64,000 nucleotides of DNA from Acidimicrobium ferrooxidans DSM 10331 (lineage in GTDB: Bacteria > Actinomycetota > Acidimicrobiia > Acidimicrobiales > Acidimicrobiaceae): NCBI RefSeq assembly GCF_000023265.1, contig NC_013124.1:310001-374000 (forward strand), given 5' to 3'. Shown here piece by piece: positions 44,085 to 53,005 of this stretch; position 1 is the first letter of the stretch; every line of letters starts with the position of its first letter. The translations under genes were made by a program, and so were the position numbers. The notes beneath the pieces are model-generated. The model worked only from the letters and a program-made list of their open reading frames with translations, was not told where the DNA came from and ran no database searches.

Positions 44085-44989
44085 GGGTGTTCCTCCGTCG
44101 TCGGATCGCGCTGTAGGTTCAGCAGTCGGCGGATCGCCTCGTCGAGTCCGACGGGGGCGATCTCGAGCGCAGTCGCGCCGAGGTGGAGCAGTTCGTGCGC
44201 CAGCCCATCGGCATCCGTAGCTGTGAAGGTGGTTCGGTCGCGCTCGATCTCGAGCACGGCGGCTCCGTAGCGATCGAGGGTGTCGGCATCGGGTTGCTCC
44301 CGGAGCGTGGCGCTGACCCGCGCGAACCCGGAGCGCCCTCGGATCTCGCGAGGCGTGGCGTCGGCGATGAGACGTCCGTGCGAGAGCACGATCACTCGAT
44401 CGGCGAGTGTGCTCGCCTCGGCAAGGTCGTGCGTCGCGAGGAGGAGCGCGCCGCCACGGCTGCGATGATCCTCGAGGACGGTCGCCAGGGTCGCGCGGGC
44501 CTCGAGGTCGAGTGCCGTCGATGGCTCGTCGGCGATGATCAGCTCGGGCGTGCCCGCGAGCGCGATCGCGAGGCGTACGCGCTGGCGCTGTCCGAGTGAC
44601 AGCGTCTCGAAGCGAGTGCGAGCGAGCTGCGTGAGGCCGAATCGTCGTGCCATCGGGGCGGTGTCGACGCCGCGCATACGTCCGAGCGCGTCGAGGAGTG
44701 CACCGACCGGTGCAGATGGGGGGAAACCTGCATCGGCGAGGAGGACGCCGACGGCGTGCGCTTGGCGAGTGAGTCGAGGGGGCTCGCCGAAGAGGCGCAC
44801 CGATCCCGCTTGTGGCGTGGCAAGGCCGAGCAGGCACTCGATCGTCGTCGTCTTGCCTGCGCCGTTCGGGCCGACGAGCGCGACCGACTCCTCCGACTCG
44901 ATGCTGAAGGTCACGCCGTCGAGTGCGGTGAAGCTGCCGTATCGGCGGACGACGTTGTGGAGCTCGACCGCGGCCGTTCGGGACGTCAT
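44081..44989 (-). CDS. ABC exporter ATPase
   Basis: 302 residues from ATG 44989. Walker A GPNGAGKTTT, signature LSLGQRQRVRLA, Walker B LIIADEPS and the H-loop LLLATHD are present. The C-terminal 80 residues are typical of DrrA/CcmA-like drug or lipid exporters. The start is chosen because a TACGTT -10 lies 7 nt upstream; the frame extends to 45055. First gene of the ATPase-permease-kinase-regulator operon. Confidence 0.87.
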   Translation of the reverse strand: MTSRTAAVELHNVVRRYGSFTALDGVTFSIESEESVALVGPNGAGKTTTIECLLGLATPQAGSVRLFGEPPRLTRQAHAVGVLLADAGFPPSAPVGALLDALGRMRGVDTAPMARRFGLTQLARTRFETLSLGQRQRVRLAIALAGTPELIIADEPSTALDLEARATLATVLEDHRSRGGALLLATHDLAEASTLADRVIVLSHGRLIADATPREIRGRSGFARVSATLREQPDADTLDRYGAAVLEIERDRTTFTATDADGLAHELLHLGATALEIAPVGLDEAIRRLLNLQRDPTTEEHP

Positions 44990-44996
44990 GCTGGGC

Positions 44997-45002
44997 AACG
45001 TA
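44997..45002 (-). promoter_or_regulatory. -10 element of a probable leaderless exporter/two-component operon transcript
   Basis: TACGTT on the minus strand, 7 nt before ATG 44989. Confidence 0.45.
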
Positions 45003-45579
45003 GGTCCTGGGGGCCGAGTGTCGGTGACGACGGACGTCACGAGATCGCGTGACACCGGTCACGCGCCGCGACCCGCTCGACCTCACTGATGGCCGACGAT
45101 CCGCACTCTCTGAGCTCGGTCGATGCGTCGTCGATCGAGCGGCGCCTCGCTGGTTGGGTGGGCCTCCGCCTCCGCGCAGTCGCGCAGGCCACACGTCCTC
45201 TCACGGACCAGGTTCGAGGAGTGGCCCGGCGTCGTTCGATCTCGCGGGAGCCGTGCCCTCTGGCGAGAGCTCGAAGCGCCTCACAGAGAACGACAACCGA
45301 CCGTGCTCCATCGAGCGAGCCTTCGTTGACCCACTGAGGACAACCCACCCCGGGTGGGTGGGTCGCCGTCGTTGCGCTGCTCGGCGATCCATGCAAGCTC
45401 GCTCCCGCCACGCGGTCGTCACGGTGCGAGTGGTCTCGGTGTCAGGGGCTAGCCAGCCTGGGCTCGTACCGAGGGAGCACGTGGTAAGAGGTCGATCCAT
45501 TGCAAGAAGGCGCTCGCGGCAGGCAGAGGGGCGCTCTCGGCCCGAGGCTCACTTGGACCGACGGTCCGTCGCGAGGCCC
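45003..45579. other. Gene-poor stretch between the exporter operon and the SufR-like gene
   Basis: About 580 bases with open frames on both strands but none with a ribosome-binding site or recognisable product. It holds a C/G palindrome-like element ACCCACC-CC-GGGTGGGT near 45348-45365 and a short hairpin GGACC-GAC-GGTCC near 45564-45576, a weak terminator candidate for the SufR-like gene (stop at 45580). Confidence 0.45.
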
Positions 45580-46317
45580 TCAGGCGGTCTGGGCGCGCTC
45601 GCCGTCGGCCGTCACGGTGCCCCTGCTCGCGCGATGGGGAGGGGCCATCATCCGTACCTCGCACGAGCCCGCCGTGCCGCGGATCGGGCGGGCGTCGAGT
45701 GTGCCATCACCCAGCCCATCGAGGAGGCCGTCGAGGATGCCTCGCTCGGTCGCACAGAGGGCGGGGTAGTGCTCGGTGAGGAGGCCGAACGGGCAGCCGT
45801 GCTGGCGGATCGTCTCCGTGCCGTCGGCTTCGGCGGCGAAACCACTTCGGCGAAGCGCGGTCGCGACGGCCCGCATGACCCCAGAGGCGCTCTCACTGAC
45901 GGCCGTCGACGCGAGCGCCGCGCCGTGGGCGCGTCCCACCTCGTAGGCGATCCTCGCCGCTCGGTCGGCTGGGACCTCGGCAAGCAGGCCTCCGACGAGA
46001 GCGGCGAGGAGTTCGACCTGGCTCTCGAGGCCCTCGAACGGTGCTCGCGATCCCTCCGCCCGATAGCGCTTGGATGGTCGACCAACCTGGTGGCGAGCAC
46101 CCTGGCTGACGACGGCGAGGTAGCCGGCCTCGACGAGACGATCGAGGTGGTGTCGTGCGACGTTCGGATGGAGGTTGAAGTGTGCCGCCACTGACGACGC
46201 GGTCACGTCGTGCTGCTCGCGCGCCCAGAGGTAGATCGCGCGTCGCGTGCCGTCACCGAGGGCTCGCGTGAGGTCATCGAGCGTCTGGGTGAGCCACACG
46301 CCCGTTCCGCGCTCCAC
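45580..46317 (-). CDS. SufR-like winged-helix regulator with Fe-S-type cysteines
   Basis: 245 residues from GTG 46317 with GAGGAGG upstream. N-terminal ArsR/DeoR-type HTH (VTASSVAAHFNLHPNVARHHLDRL). The C-terminal half has a Cys pair spaced C-x12-C (GCPFGLLTEHYPALC) and a later Cys (GSCEVRM), the arrangement seen in SufR-type sensors of Fe-S status. It is divergent from mrp, an Fe-S carrier, so it probably represses Fe-S assembly genes and itself. Family assignment is from motif pattern only. Confidence 0.78.
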   Translation of the reverse strand: MERGTGVWLTQTLDDLTRALGDGTRRAIYLWAREQHDVTASSVAAHFNLHPNVARHHLDRLVEAGYLAVVSQGARHQVGRPSKRYRAEGSRAPFEGLESQVELLAALVGGLLAEVPADRAARIAYEVGRAHGAALASTAVSESASGVMRAVATALRRSGFAAEADGTETIRQHGCPFGLLTEHYPALCATERGILDGLLDGLGDGTLDARPIRGTAGSCEVRMMAPPHRASRGTVTADGERAQTA

Positions 46318-46411
46318 GACGCCTCCTCGCACTCGCTGGCCGAGACGGCTGTTCTCGTACCGAGGGCCAACGGCGACTAGTTTATCGCTGAGCGACGTGG
46401 TGGGAGGGACT

Positions 46412-47521
46412 GTGGCACGTGTGACGACCGAGGAGGTGCTCGAGCGACTCGGGGAGCTCGCCGACCCGGACCTCGACCAGCCACTCGTCGACCTTGGACT
46501 CGTCGATGTCGACATCATCGCACGAACCCCGCGCGTCACCGTGCGCTACGTGCCGGGCTCGGAGCAGGTGACGGACCAGCTGCGCAGCAGTGCAAGGCAG
46601 CGTCTCGAACCGCTCGGCGTCCAGCTGATGCTCGAACCTCTCGATGAGGAGGGCCTGAGCTCCCTCGCGGCTCGTCTCGAGTCGACGAGTGCTCGCGAAG
46701 CACGTGAGGCGCGCAAGGCGCCGTTCGCGAGTCCCGAGAGCCCCACGCGCGTGCTCGGCATCTCGTCGGGCAAGGGTGGCGTCGGCAAGTCGTCGGTGTC
46801 GGTCAATCTCGCCCTGGCGCTCAGTGCCTTGGGCCACCGCACTGCGATCTTGGACGCGGACGTCTACGGCTTCTCGGTGCCGAAGATGCTCGGCGAAGAG
46901 CGTCCGCCGCGGGTGGTGGGGCAGCTGATCGTGCCGCCGAGGATCCGTGGCGTGCGAGTCATCTCGCTCGGTTTCTTCGTCGACGATGCGACGCCCGTGA
47001 TCTGGCGTGGTCCGATGCTGCACTCGACGTTGCAGCAGTTCCTCGTCGATGTGTACTGGGGCGAGCTCGACTATCTCGTGGTGGACATGCCGCCAGGGAC
47101 CGGCGATGTAGCGCTGAGCCTGCAGGAGTTCTTGCCGAGGGCCGAGATCTACGTGGTGACGACTCCCCAGCCCGCCGCCCAGCGCGTGGCACAGCGCTCG
47201 GCGATCGCCGCCCGCAAGCTGAAGCTCCCCGTGCGCGGCGTCGTCGAGAACATGACGGACTTCGTGGCCGACGACGGCACGCACTACCCGATCTTCGGGT
47301 CCGGCGGTGGTGACGCGCTGGCGGCGGCCCTCGAGGTCCCCGTCCTTGGACGGATCCCGTTGACGATGGGTCTGCGTGCCGGTGGCGACGAGGGGATGCC
47401 GGTGGTCGCGGTGCGTCCTGATGACCCCGCGGCGGCAGCCATTACCGAGCTTGCGGCGCGTATCGTGTCGCTCGGTGCTGCTCGGCGCTACCGCGCCGAT
47501 CTGCGCGTGCAGACGCGCTGA
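46412..47521 (+). CDS. mrp: Mrp/ApbC-type Fe-S carrier P-loop ATPase
   Basis: 369 residues from GTG 46412 with GGGAGGG upstream (the long upstream extension overlaps the divergent SufR-like gene). N-terminal MIP18/DUF59 domain (EEVLERLGELADPDLDQPLVDLGL) and an NTPase with the deviant Walker A SSGKGGVGKSS. The CxxC usual near the C-terminus of ApbC is missing; the region reads MTDFVADDGTHYPIFGSGGG. It probably assists Fe-S cluster transfer in a Cys-less manner. Confidence 0.9.
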   Translation: MARVTTEEVLERLGELADPDLDQPLVDLGLVDVDIIARTPRVTVRYVPGSEQVTDQLRSSARQRLEPLGVQLMLEPLDEEGLSSLAARLESTSAREAREARKAPFASPESPTRVLGISSGKGGVGKSSVSVNLALALSALGHRTAILDADVYGFSVPKMLGEERPPRVVGQLIVPPRIRGVRVISLGFFVDDATPVIWRGPMLHSTLQQFLVDVYWGELDYLVVDMPPGTGDVALSLQEFLPRAEIYVVTTPQPAAQRVAQRSAIAARKLKLPVRGVVENMTDFVADDGTHYPIFGSGGGDALAAALEVPVLGRIPLTMGLRAGGDEGMPVVAVRPDDPAAAAITELAARIVSLGAARRYRADLRVQTR

Positions 47522-47559
47522 GGAAGAGTGGCCGGTCGGCCACGATGCGAGGAGGATAC

Positions 47560-47793
47560 GTGCAGGTACGGATCGGGATCGCTCAGAGTCCGCGTGAGCT
47601 CGAGCTGGAGTTGGCCGAGGAGAGCGACCAGGCTGCGGTGGCCCAGGCCGTCGATGCCGCCATCGAGGCCGGAACGGGAGTTCTCTGGCTCGAGGATCGG
47701 CGGGGTCGACGTATCGGAGTGCCTGTAGAACGGATCGCCTTCGTCGAGCTCGGACCGGATCGGAACCAGCGGTCGGTTGGATTCCGGGCCTAG
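47560..47793 (+). CDS. DUF3107 family protein
   Basis: 77 residues from GTG 47560 with AGGAGG at 47550-47555. Sequence pattern VQVRIGIAQSPRELELE ... GRRIGVPVERIAFVELG matches DUF3107, a small beta-rich actinobacterial family of unknown function. Placed between mrp and the ArsA-like pair. Confidence 0.8.
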   Translation: MQVRIGIAQSPRELELELAEESDQAAVAQAVDAAIEAGTGVLWLEDRRGRRIGVPVERIAFVELGPDRNQRSVGFRA

Positions 47794-47805
47794 CCGATCA
47801 TCCGC

Positions 47806-48726
47806 ATGGGCTTTGACCTGCTCCGCCGCCGGCTGCTGATCATCGCCGGCAAGGGGGGAGTGGGCAAGACGACGCTGGCCGCCTCGCTCGGCCTGCTTGC
47901 GGCGTCGCGTGGTCAGCGCACGCTGCTCGTCGAGGTGGATGCGAAGGGAGATCTCGCGGCCCAGGTCGGCGTCGCGAACGCGGGGTTCGAGCCCGTCGAG
48001 GCCCGGCGCAACCTGTTCGTCATGGAGATGGACACGCAGGCTGCTCTCGAGGAGTACCTGCGTATCTGGGTGAAGCTCCCGTTCATGGGTCGACTCCCTG
48101 GACTCGGGCGCATCTTCGACTTCGTCGCCACGGCGGCACCGGGTGTTCGCGAGCTGCTCGTCGTCGGGAAGATCTGCTACGAGATTCGTGAGGACCACTA
48201 CGACCTCGTCATCGTCGATCCTCCGGCCAGCGGGCATGTGGTGTCGCAGCTCGGGGTGACGACCGGGGTCGGCGAGCTGATCGGGCGGGGACTGGTGCAG
48301 GGGCAGACGTCCTGGATGCTCGAGATCCTCTCGGACCCGGCGCGCTCGCTGGCGGTCCTCGTGGCCACGCCCGAGGAGACGCCGGTCGAGGAGGCCCTCG
48401 AGCTCGCCGATCGCCTGCGCGACGAGACGCCGGTGCACCTCGGCGGAGCCTTCCTCAACCGCGTCGTGCCGGTGACGCTCAGCGAGGAGGAGCTCGAGGC
48501 GCTCGAGCGCACCGCGGGCCGCGGTCCTTCGGCACTCGGCGCGGTGCTCGGTGCCGCTCGTCTCTCCCAGGGCATTGCTCGGCAGCATGCTCGCAACCGC
48601 GCAGTGTTCGCCGATGCGCTCGGCCCCGACGTTCCGCTTCGGGAGCTCCCAGAGCTTTTTGCGACGGTGCCACCATCGCGCCTCGCCGACGAACTCGCTG
48701 AGGCGCTCGAGGTGCTCACGTGGTGA
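47806..48726 (+). CDS. ArsA/Get3-like ATPase, first of a pair
   Basis: 306 residues from ATG 47806. Deviant Walker A AGKGGVGKTT has both the signature and P-loop lysines. DPPASGHVVSQLG is the switch II region. No arsenite-binding Cys set is seen. Such tandem ATPases are conserved in actinobacteria; the Mycobacterium pair Rv3679/Rv3680 is the best-known case. It overlaps the next gene by GTGA, so the two products are likely a heterodimer. Confidence 0.87.
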   Translation: MGFDLLRRRLLIIAGKGGVGKTTLAASLGLLAASRGQRTLLVEVDAKGDLAAQVGVANAGFEPVEARRNLFVMEMDTQAALEEYLRIWVKLPFMGRLPGLGRIFDFVATAAPGVRELLVVGKICYEIREDHYDLVIVDPPASGHVVSQLGVTTGVGELIGRGLVQGQTSWMLEILSDPARSLAVLVATPEETPVEEALELADRLRDETPVHLGGAFLNRVVPVTLSEEELEALERTAGRGPSALGAVLGAARLSQGIARQHARNRAVFADALGPDVPLRELPELFATVPPSRLADELAEALEVLTW

Positions 48727-49850
48727 GCGAGGCCGTTCGTGCGGTGACGGCGTTCGAGCGCTTGTTCGTCGTCGGGGCTGGTGGCGTGGGCAAGACCACG
48801 GTTGGCGCGGGCCTTGCGATCGCGACCGCTGTCGAGCTCGACGTGAGCGTCCTCGTCATCACCGTGGATCCGGCCAAGCGTCTTCAGAGCGCACTCGGTC
48901 TCGACCATCTCGATTTGCGTCCCGTGCGGGTGCCGCTCGAGGGACTCGGCGCCAAGGGGCGGCTCGAAGCGGCGAGCATCGACATGAAGCGGACGTGGGA
49001 TGGGATCATCCGGCGCTGGGCCCCGACTGACGAAGTGCGCGATCGCCTGCTCGCGAGCCCCATCTACGAACACCTGTCGTCGCGCTTCATCGGGTCCTAC
49101 GATTACGCGGCGGTCGAGGTCCTCGCCGAGGTCCTGGAGGGCGGTTCCTGGGATCTCGTCATCGTCGACACCCCGCCGTCGCGCAACGCGCTCGACATCC
49201 TCGATGCGCCTCGCCGGCTGATCGAGTTCTTTCGCTCGGCGCTCCTGAAGCTCCTGACGTTGCCGCGGCGTGCGCGAGCGTTCTCGCTCGCGGCACGCCC
49301 GTTCTTCGTGGTCGCCGAGGCGGTGCTCGGCTCGGCCTTCCTCGAGGACGTGACGGAGTTCTTCGCCGATTTTGCGACCCTTGCCGAGCCGCTCACCGAG
49401 CGCTCTCGGCGACTCGAACAGGTCCTCGTCGCTCCCGAGACCGGCTTCGCTATCGTGTCGACGCCGCTCGGTCCCTCCACGAGAGAGGCAGACCGGCTCG
49501 AGGCCGCCCTGCTCGATCGCGGACTGCGTGTCGCCGTTCGGATCGTGAATCGGTGCTGGCCGCCCGAGGACTTCTCCCCGGCGGCCGAGCAAGCCCTCGG
49601 GTGGTTGCGCAGCCCCGAGGGCATCGAGGTGCTGGGCCGCGAACTCGGAGACGACGGGGCGGCCGCACGCGTCGCTGCCGAGCTCGCCGGCCTCTATGCG
49701 GAGCTCGAGGGTGCCTGGGCTGCCCGGGCTCCCGAGGGAGCGGGCAGCCTCGAGTTGCCGCTGACCGATGCAGCGTTGACCTCTCCAGAGGCCCTGTGGT
49801 CGCTCATCGCAACCGCGAGGATCCGAGGGGTCACCTCCGAGCACGAGTAG
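48723..49850 (+). CDS. ArsA/Get3-like ATPase, second of a pair, lacking the signature lysine
   Basis: 375 residues from GTG 48723 (GTG 48720 also possible). Walker A is GAGGVGKTT: the P-loop Lys is kept but the first, signature Lys of KGGxGKT is Ala. The switch II region reads VIVDTPPSRNALDILDAPRRL, and a hydrophobic helical insert (LIEFFRSALLKLLTLP) could form a client-binding groove. It probably pairs with the preceding ATPase; loss of the trans-acting lysine implies asymmetric hydrolysis. Confidence 0.87.
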   Translation: MSEAVRAVTAFERLFVVGAGGVGKTTVGAGLAIATAVELDVSVLVITVDPAKRLQSALGLDHLDLRPVRVPLEGLGAKGRLEAASIDMKRTWDGIIRRWAPTDEVRDRLLASPIYEHLSSRFIGSYDYAAVEVLAEVLEGGSWDLVIVDTPPSRNALDILDAPRRLIEFFRSALLKLLTLPRRARAFSLAARPFFVVAEAVLGSAFLEDVTEFFADFATLAEPLTERSRRLEQVLVAPETGFAIVSTPLGPSTREADRLEAALLDRGLRVAVRIVNRCWPPEDFSPAAEQALGWLRSPEGIEVLGRELGDDGAAARVAAELAGLYAELEGAWAARAPEGAGSLELPLTDAALTSPEALWSLIATARIRGVTSEHE

Positions 49851-49853
49851 CAT
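49848..49853 (+). promoter_or_regulatory. -10 element of a probable leaderless PHP-hydrolase transcript
   Basis: TAGCAT, 8 nt before GTG 49862; its TAG is the stop of the preceding ATPase gene. Confidence 0.4.
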
Positions 49854-49861
49854 GGGCGGCG

Positions 49862-50728
49862 GTGATCGACTACCACCTGCACCTGTGGCCCCATGGTGAG
49901 CGCGATCGCGACGTCGTCATCGAGGAGCTTGCTGCGTTCTGTGAACGCGCACAGGGTCGCGGTGTCGACGAGATCGCGATCACGGAGCACTTCTACCGAT
50001 TTCGCCAGGCTGGCTCGGCGGTCGGTGGCTTCTTCCGGCGCTACCCGGATTCGCCGGTGCGCGCCGAGATGGAGCGCTACTGGGAGGAGAACTCCCGGGC
50101 GGATCTCGACGCCTACGTCGAGACGGTGCTTGCGGCCAAGCGCGAGGGCTTGCCGGTCGTCCTTGGTCTGGAGGTCGACTACTACGAGGGCGCCATGGAC
50201 CGTGTCGCGGCGCTCCTTGCCGGCTACCCCTTCGACGTGCTGCTGGGGTCGGTGCACTGGGTCGGTGCCTGGGCCTTCGACCACCTCTCCGACCCCATCA
50301 TGATGGCCGAGTGGGAGCGCGTCGGCGTCGAGCCCGCCTGGGCGGCCTACACCCGAAGCCTCGAGGAGCTGGCTGCGAGCGGCGCGGTCGACGTGCTCGC
50401 TCACCCGGACCTCATCAAGGTCGCCGGTCACCGACCGGAGGTGCCCGACGAGTACGAGGCGCGTATGGCCGAGGCGGCGCGTGCGTCCGGCATGGTTGCC
50501 GAGGTGTCCTCGGCCGGTGCGCGCAAGCCCGTCGGCGAGATCTACCCGTCGCCGTCGCTCCTCGCTCGGTTCGTGGCGGCGGGCGTGCCATTGACGACGG
50601 CGTCGGATGCCCATGGGCTCGGAGACGTGGCCGATCGATCGAGCCAGCTGCGAGCCACGCTCGAGGCGGCAGGCGTGAGCGAGCTCGCAGCCTTCCGGGC
50701 GCGGCGGCGTCAGTCGGCACTCCTCTAG
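49862..50728 (+). CDS. PHP-domain phosphoesterase, histidinol-phosphatase-like
   Basis: 288 residues from GTG 49862. Metal ligands visible: DYHLH at the N-terminus, ITEHFYR, LEVDYYEG, GSVHWVG, LAHPDLIK and SDAHG. The PHP superfamily includes histidinol-phosphatases and other phosphoesterases. No his genes are adjacent, so the substrate is open. The next gene begins five bases later. Confidence 0.85.
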   Translation: MIDYHLHLWPHGERDRDVVIEELAAFCERAQGRGVDEIAITEHFYRFRQAGSAVGGFFRRYPDSPVRAEMERYWEENSRADLDAYVETVLAAKREGLPVVLGLEVDYYEGAMDRVAALLAGYPFDVLLGSVHWVGAWAFDHLSDPIMMAEWERVGVEPAWAAYTRSLEELAASGAVDVLAHPDLIKVAGHRPEVPDEYEARMAEAARASGMVAEVSSAGARKPVGEIYPSPSLLARFVAAGVPLTTASDAHGLGDVADRSSQLRATLEAAGVSELAAFRARRRQSALL

Positions 50729-50733
50729 GCTCG

Positions 50734-52161
50734 ATGACCGAACTCACCGCCGTGGGTCGGCTCGACCAGGCCGAGCGGACGGCGCTGCGTGAGATCTTGC
50801 GGTTCTGGGGATTCCTGGCCGACCTCGCGTTCTCGGACCTGTTCATCGCCCTGCCCGACGGGGACGACTTCGTCGTCGTGGCCCAGGTCCGTCCGGCGAC
50901 CACCCAGACCATTCACCCGGGCGACCTGATCGAGACTCGCCTCGGTCCCGACGAGGCGCGACACCTCGCCGAGGCGATGGAGGCGAGGGTCATGGCGACC
51001 GTGGATCGCTCCGACGGGACTCGCCTCATCCGCTCCGCCGCGTTGCCGCTCGCCATCGAGGGGCATCTGCCCTACGGGGTGCTGGTGCGAGAGCGCCTCG
51101 TCGAGCACTATCGCACCACCGGCGAACTCGAGGCAACCTACAAGGCGCTCTACGAGCGCTTCAGCCGGATGATGGTCCAGGGCCGTTTTCCGTATCCCCA
51201 GAGCGACGTCGAAGAGGCGCCGCGCGTCGGCGACGGTGTGCTCGTGCTCGATCGCGCTGGCCGCATCACGTTCTTGTCGCCGAACGCGACGAGTGCGCTC
51301 CATCGCCTCGGCGCCACGGAGGTGACCTCGGGGGCGGCGCTCGCCGACGTCGGCATCGACGTGCTCGCACCGGCCCGGGCTGCGGCGCTCGGCGCGCCCG
51401 TGCTCGAGGAGGTGGAGCATGCGGGCGGTGCCACGGTGACCTTCTACTGCCTGCCGCTTTACGACGCGGGCGAGCTCACCGGGCACCTCGTGCTCGTGCG
51501 CGACGTCACCGACATTCGCCAGCGCGAGCGGGTCATCGCCTCGAAGGACGCCACGATCCGCGAGGTGCACCACCGGGTCAAGAACAACCTCCAGACCATC
51601 TCGTCGCTGCTGCGGCTCCAGGCGAGGCGCCTCGCCGACCAGGAGGCGGTCGCGGCGCTCGCCGAGGCGGAGCGACGCATCCGCTCGATCGCACTCGTCC
51701 ACGAGTTCCTCTCGCGGGACGTGTCGGAACAGGTGGAGGTGGATGAGGTGCTGGCGGCCATCGGTCGCTTGGCCGAGGAGTCCAAGCTGCCAGGACGCAC
51801 GCTCGAGCTGGCGATCGAGGGCTCGGCGGGCAAGGTCGAGGCGACCTGCGTGACGCCGCTTGCCATCGCCCTCGCAGAGCTGATCCAGAACTCCCTCGAG
51901 CACGGCTACGGCACTGAGAGAACGCACCTGCGCGTCGAGGTGGCTCTCGAGCGACACGGTCCCGAGCTCTGGGTGGTCGTGGCGGACGACGGCGTCGGGT
52001 ACCCGAGCGACCTGGATGCGCGGAGCGCTCGCTCCCTGGGGCTTGCGATCGTTCGAGATCTCGTGGCCTCGCAGCTCGGCGGCACTATTCAGCTTGCGCG
52101 AACGCCCGGCGGCGGCGCGCTCACGCGGCTTCGAGTCCCCGTCGAGCGTCACGAGCGCTGA
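50734..52161 (+). CDS. Sensor histidine kinase, PdtaS-like (HisKA_2)
   Basis: 475 residues from ATG 50734, no membrane segments. N-terminal GAF-like domain (to about 150), PAS domain (about 170-270), then the HisKA_2 box REVHHRVKNNLQTISSLLRL and an ATPase domain with LIQNSLEHGY and VADDGVGYPSD. The pattern matches cytosolic PdtaS, whose partner PdtaR is an RNA-binding antiterminator; no such partner is in this window. Confidence 0.9.
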   Translation: MTELTAVGRLDQAERTALREILRFWGFLADLAFSDLFIALPDGDDFVVVAQVRPATTQTIHPGDLIETRLGPDEARHLAEAMEARVMATVDRSDGTRLIRSAALPLAIEGHLPYGVLVRERLVEHYRTTGELEATYKALYERFSRMMVQGRFPYPQSDVEEAPRVGDGVLVLDRAGRITFLSPNATSALHRLGATEVTSGAALADVGIDVLAPARAAALGAPVLEEVEHAGGATVTFYCLPLYDAGELTGHLVLVRDVTDIRQRERVIASKDATIREVHHRVKNNLQTISSLLRLQARRLADQEAVAALAEAERRIRSIALVHEFLSRDVSEQVEVDEVLAAIGRLAEESKLPGRTLELAIEGSAGKVEATCVTPLAIALAELIQNSLEHGYGTERTHLRVEVALERHGPELWVVVADDGVGYPSDLDARSARSLGLAIVRDLVASQLGGTIQLARTPGGGALTRLRVPVERHER

Positions 52162-52239
52162 CGTGGACGGCCCCGAGGGCTCTGGTACGCTGGGCCCGAA
52201 GCCCGCTGACGGTGGCGGCATGCGGAGGAGGCGTCTCGC

Positions 52240-52995
52240 GTGAAGATCGCGGTGTGCACGAAGCAGATCCCCGACCCTCAAGGTCCTCAGCGTCTCGGCG
52301 ACGACCTGCGGCTCGATCGCTCCGGCAAGGTGCTTCTCGACGACGCGGACTCCTACGGCGTCGAGCTCGGACTCCAGCTCGCCGAGGCGAGCGGTGGCGA
52401 GGTGGTGGTCGTGTCGATGGTGCCCGACCACGAGACCGCTGGGGTCCGCCAGGCGCTCGCGATGGGCGCGGCCAGCGCGGTCGTCGTCTCTGACGATGCG
52501 CTCCGTGGGGCAGATGCCCTCACCACGGCGACGGTGCTCGCCTCGGTGGCTCGACGGGTCGGGGCCGACATGGTGCTCACAGCGACGGAGTCCACGGACG
52601 GCTACACGGGCACCGTGGCCGCCCAGATCGCGGGTCTTCTGGGATGGCCCGCCGTGACCTTCGCCAAGGGCGTCACGCTCGAGGGAACGCACGTTCGGGC
52701 CAACCGTCAGGCCGAAGACGGCGTGTGGGTCGTCGAGTCGGAGCTTCCGTGCGTGGTGAGCGTGACCGCAGGTGTCGTCGAGCCACGCTACCCCTCGTTC
52801 AAGGGCATCATGAGCGCGAAGTCGAAGCCGGTCGAGCAGCTTTCGCTCGCCGATCTCGGGCTCGAGGCGCGCGCGACGCAGCGCGTCGTCGCGGTCCAGG
52901 AGGCGGCCCAGCGTGAAGCGGGAACCGTCATCGAGGACGACGGATCCGCCGAAGCGGCTGTCGTCGCGTTCCTCGAGTCGATCAAGGTCTTGTGA
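52240..52995 (+). CDS. etfB: Electron transfer flavoprotein beta subunit
   Basis: 251 residues from GTG 52240 with GGAGGAGG upstream. VCTKQIPDP at the N-terminus, the AMP-binding region and the loop ATESTDGYTGTV are typical. With EtfA it carries electrons from acyl-CoA dehydrogenases to the quinone pool. etfA follows after 10 bases. Confidence 0.93.
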   Translation: MKIAVCTKQIPDPQGPQRLGDDLRLDRSGKVLLDDADSYGVELGLQLAEASGGEVVVVSMVPDHETAGVRQALAMGAASAVVVSDDALRGADALTTATVLASVARRVGADMVLTATESTDGYTGTVAAQIAGLLGWPAVTFAKGVTLEGTHVRANRQAEDGVWVVESELPCVVSVTAGVVEPRYPSFKGIMSAKSKPVEQLSLADLGLEARATQRVVAVQEAAQREAGTVIEDDGSAEAAVVAFLESIKVL

Positions 52996-53005
52996 AGGAG
53001 GCGAC

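Noticed and set aside
45049-46194. 381-codon plus-strand open frame overlapping the SufR-like gene
   Set aside because: Antisense to an HTH gene with a ribosome-binding site; no motif of its own.
50726-50731. TAGGCT just before the PdtaS-like kinase as another leaderless promoter
   Set aside because: Only two nt separate it from the ATG, too close for a -10 element; its TAG is the preceding stop codon.
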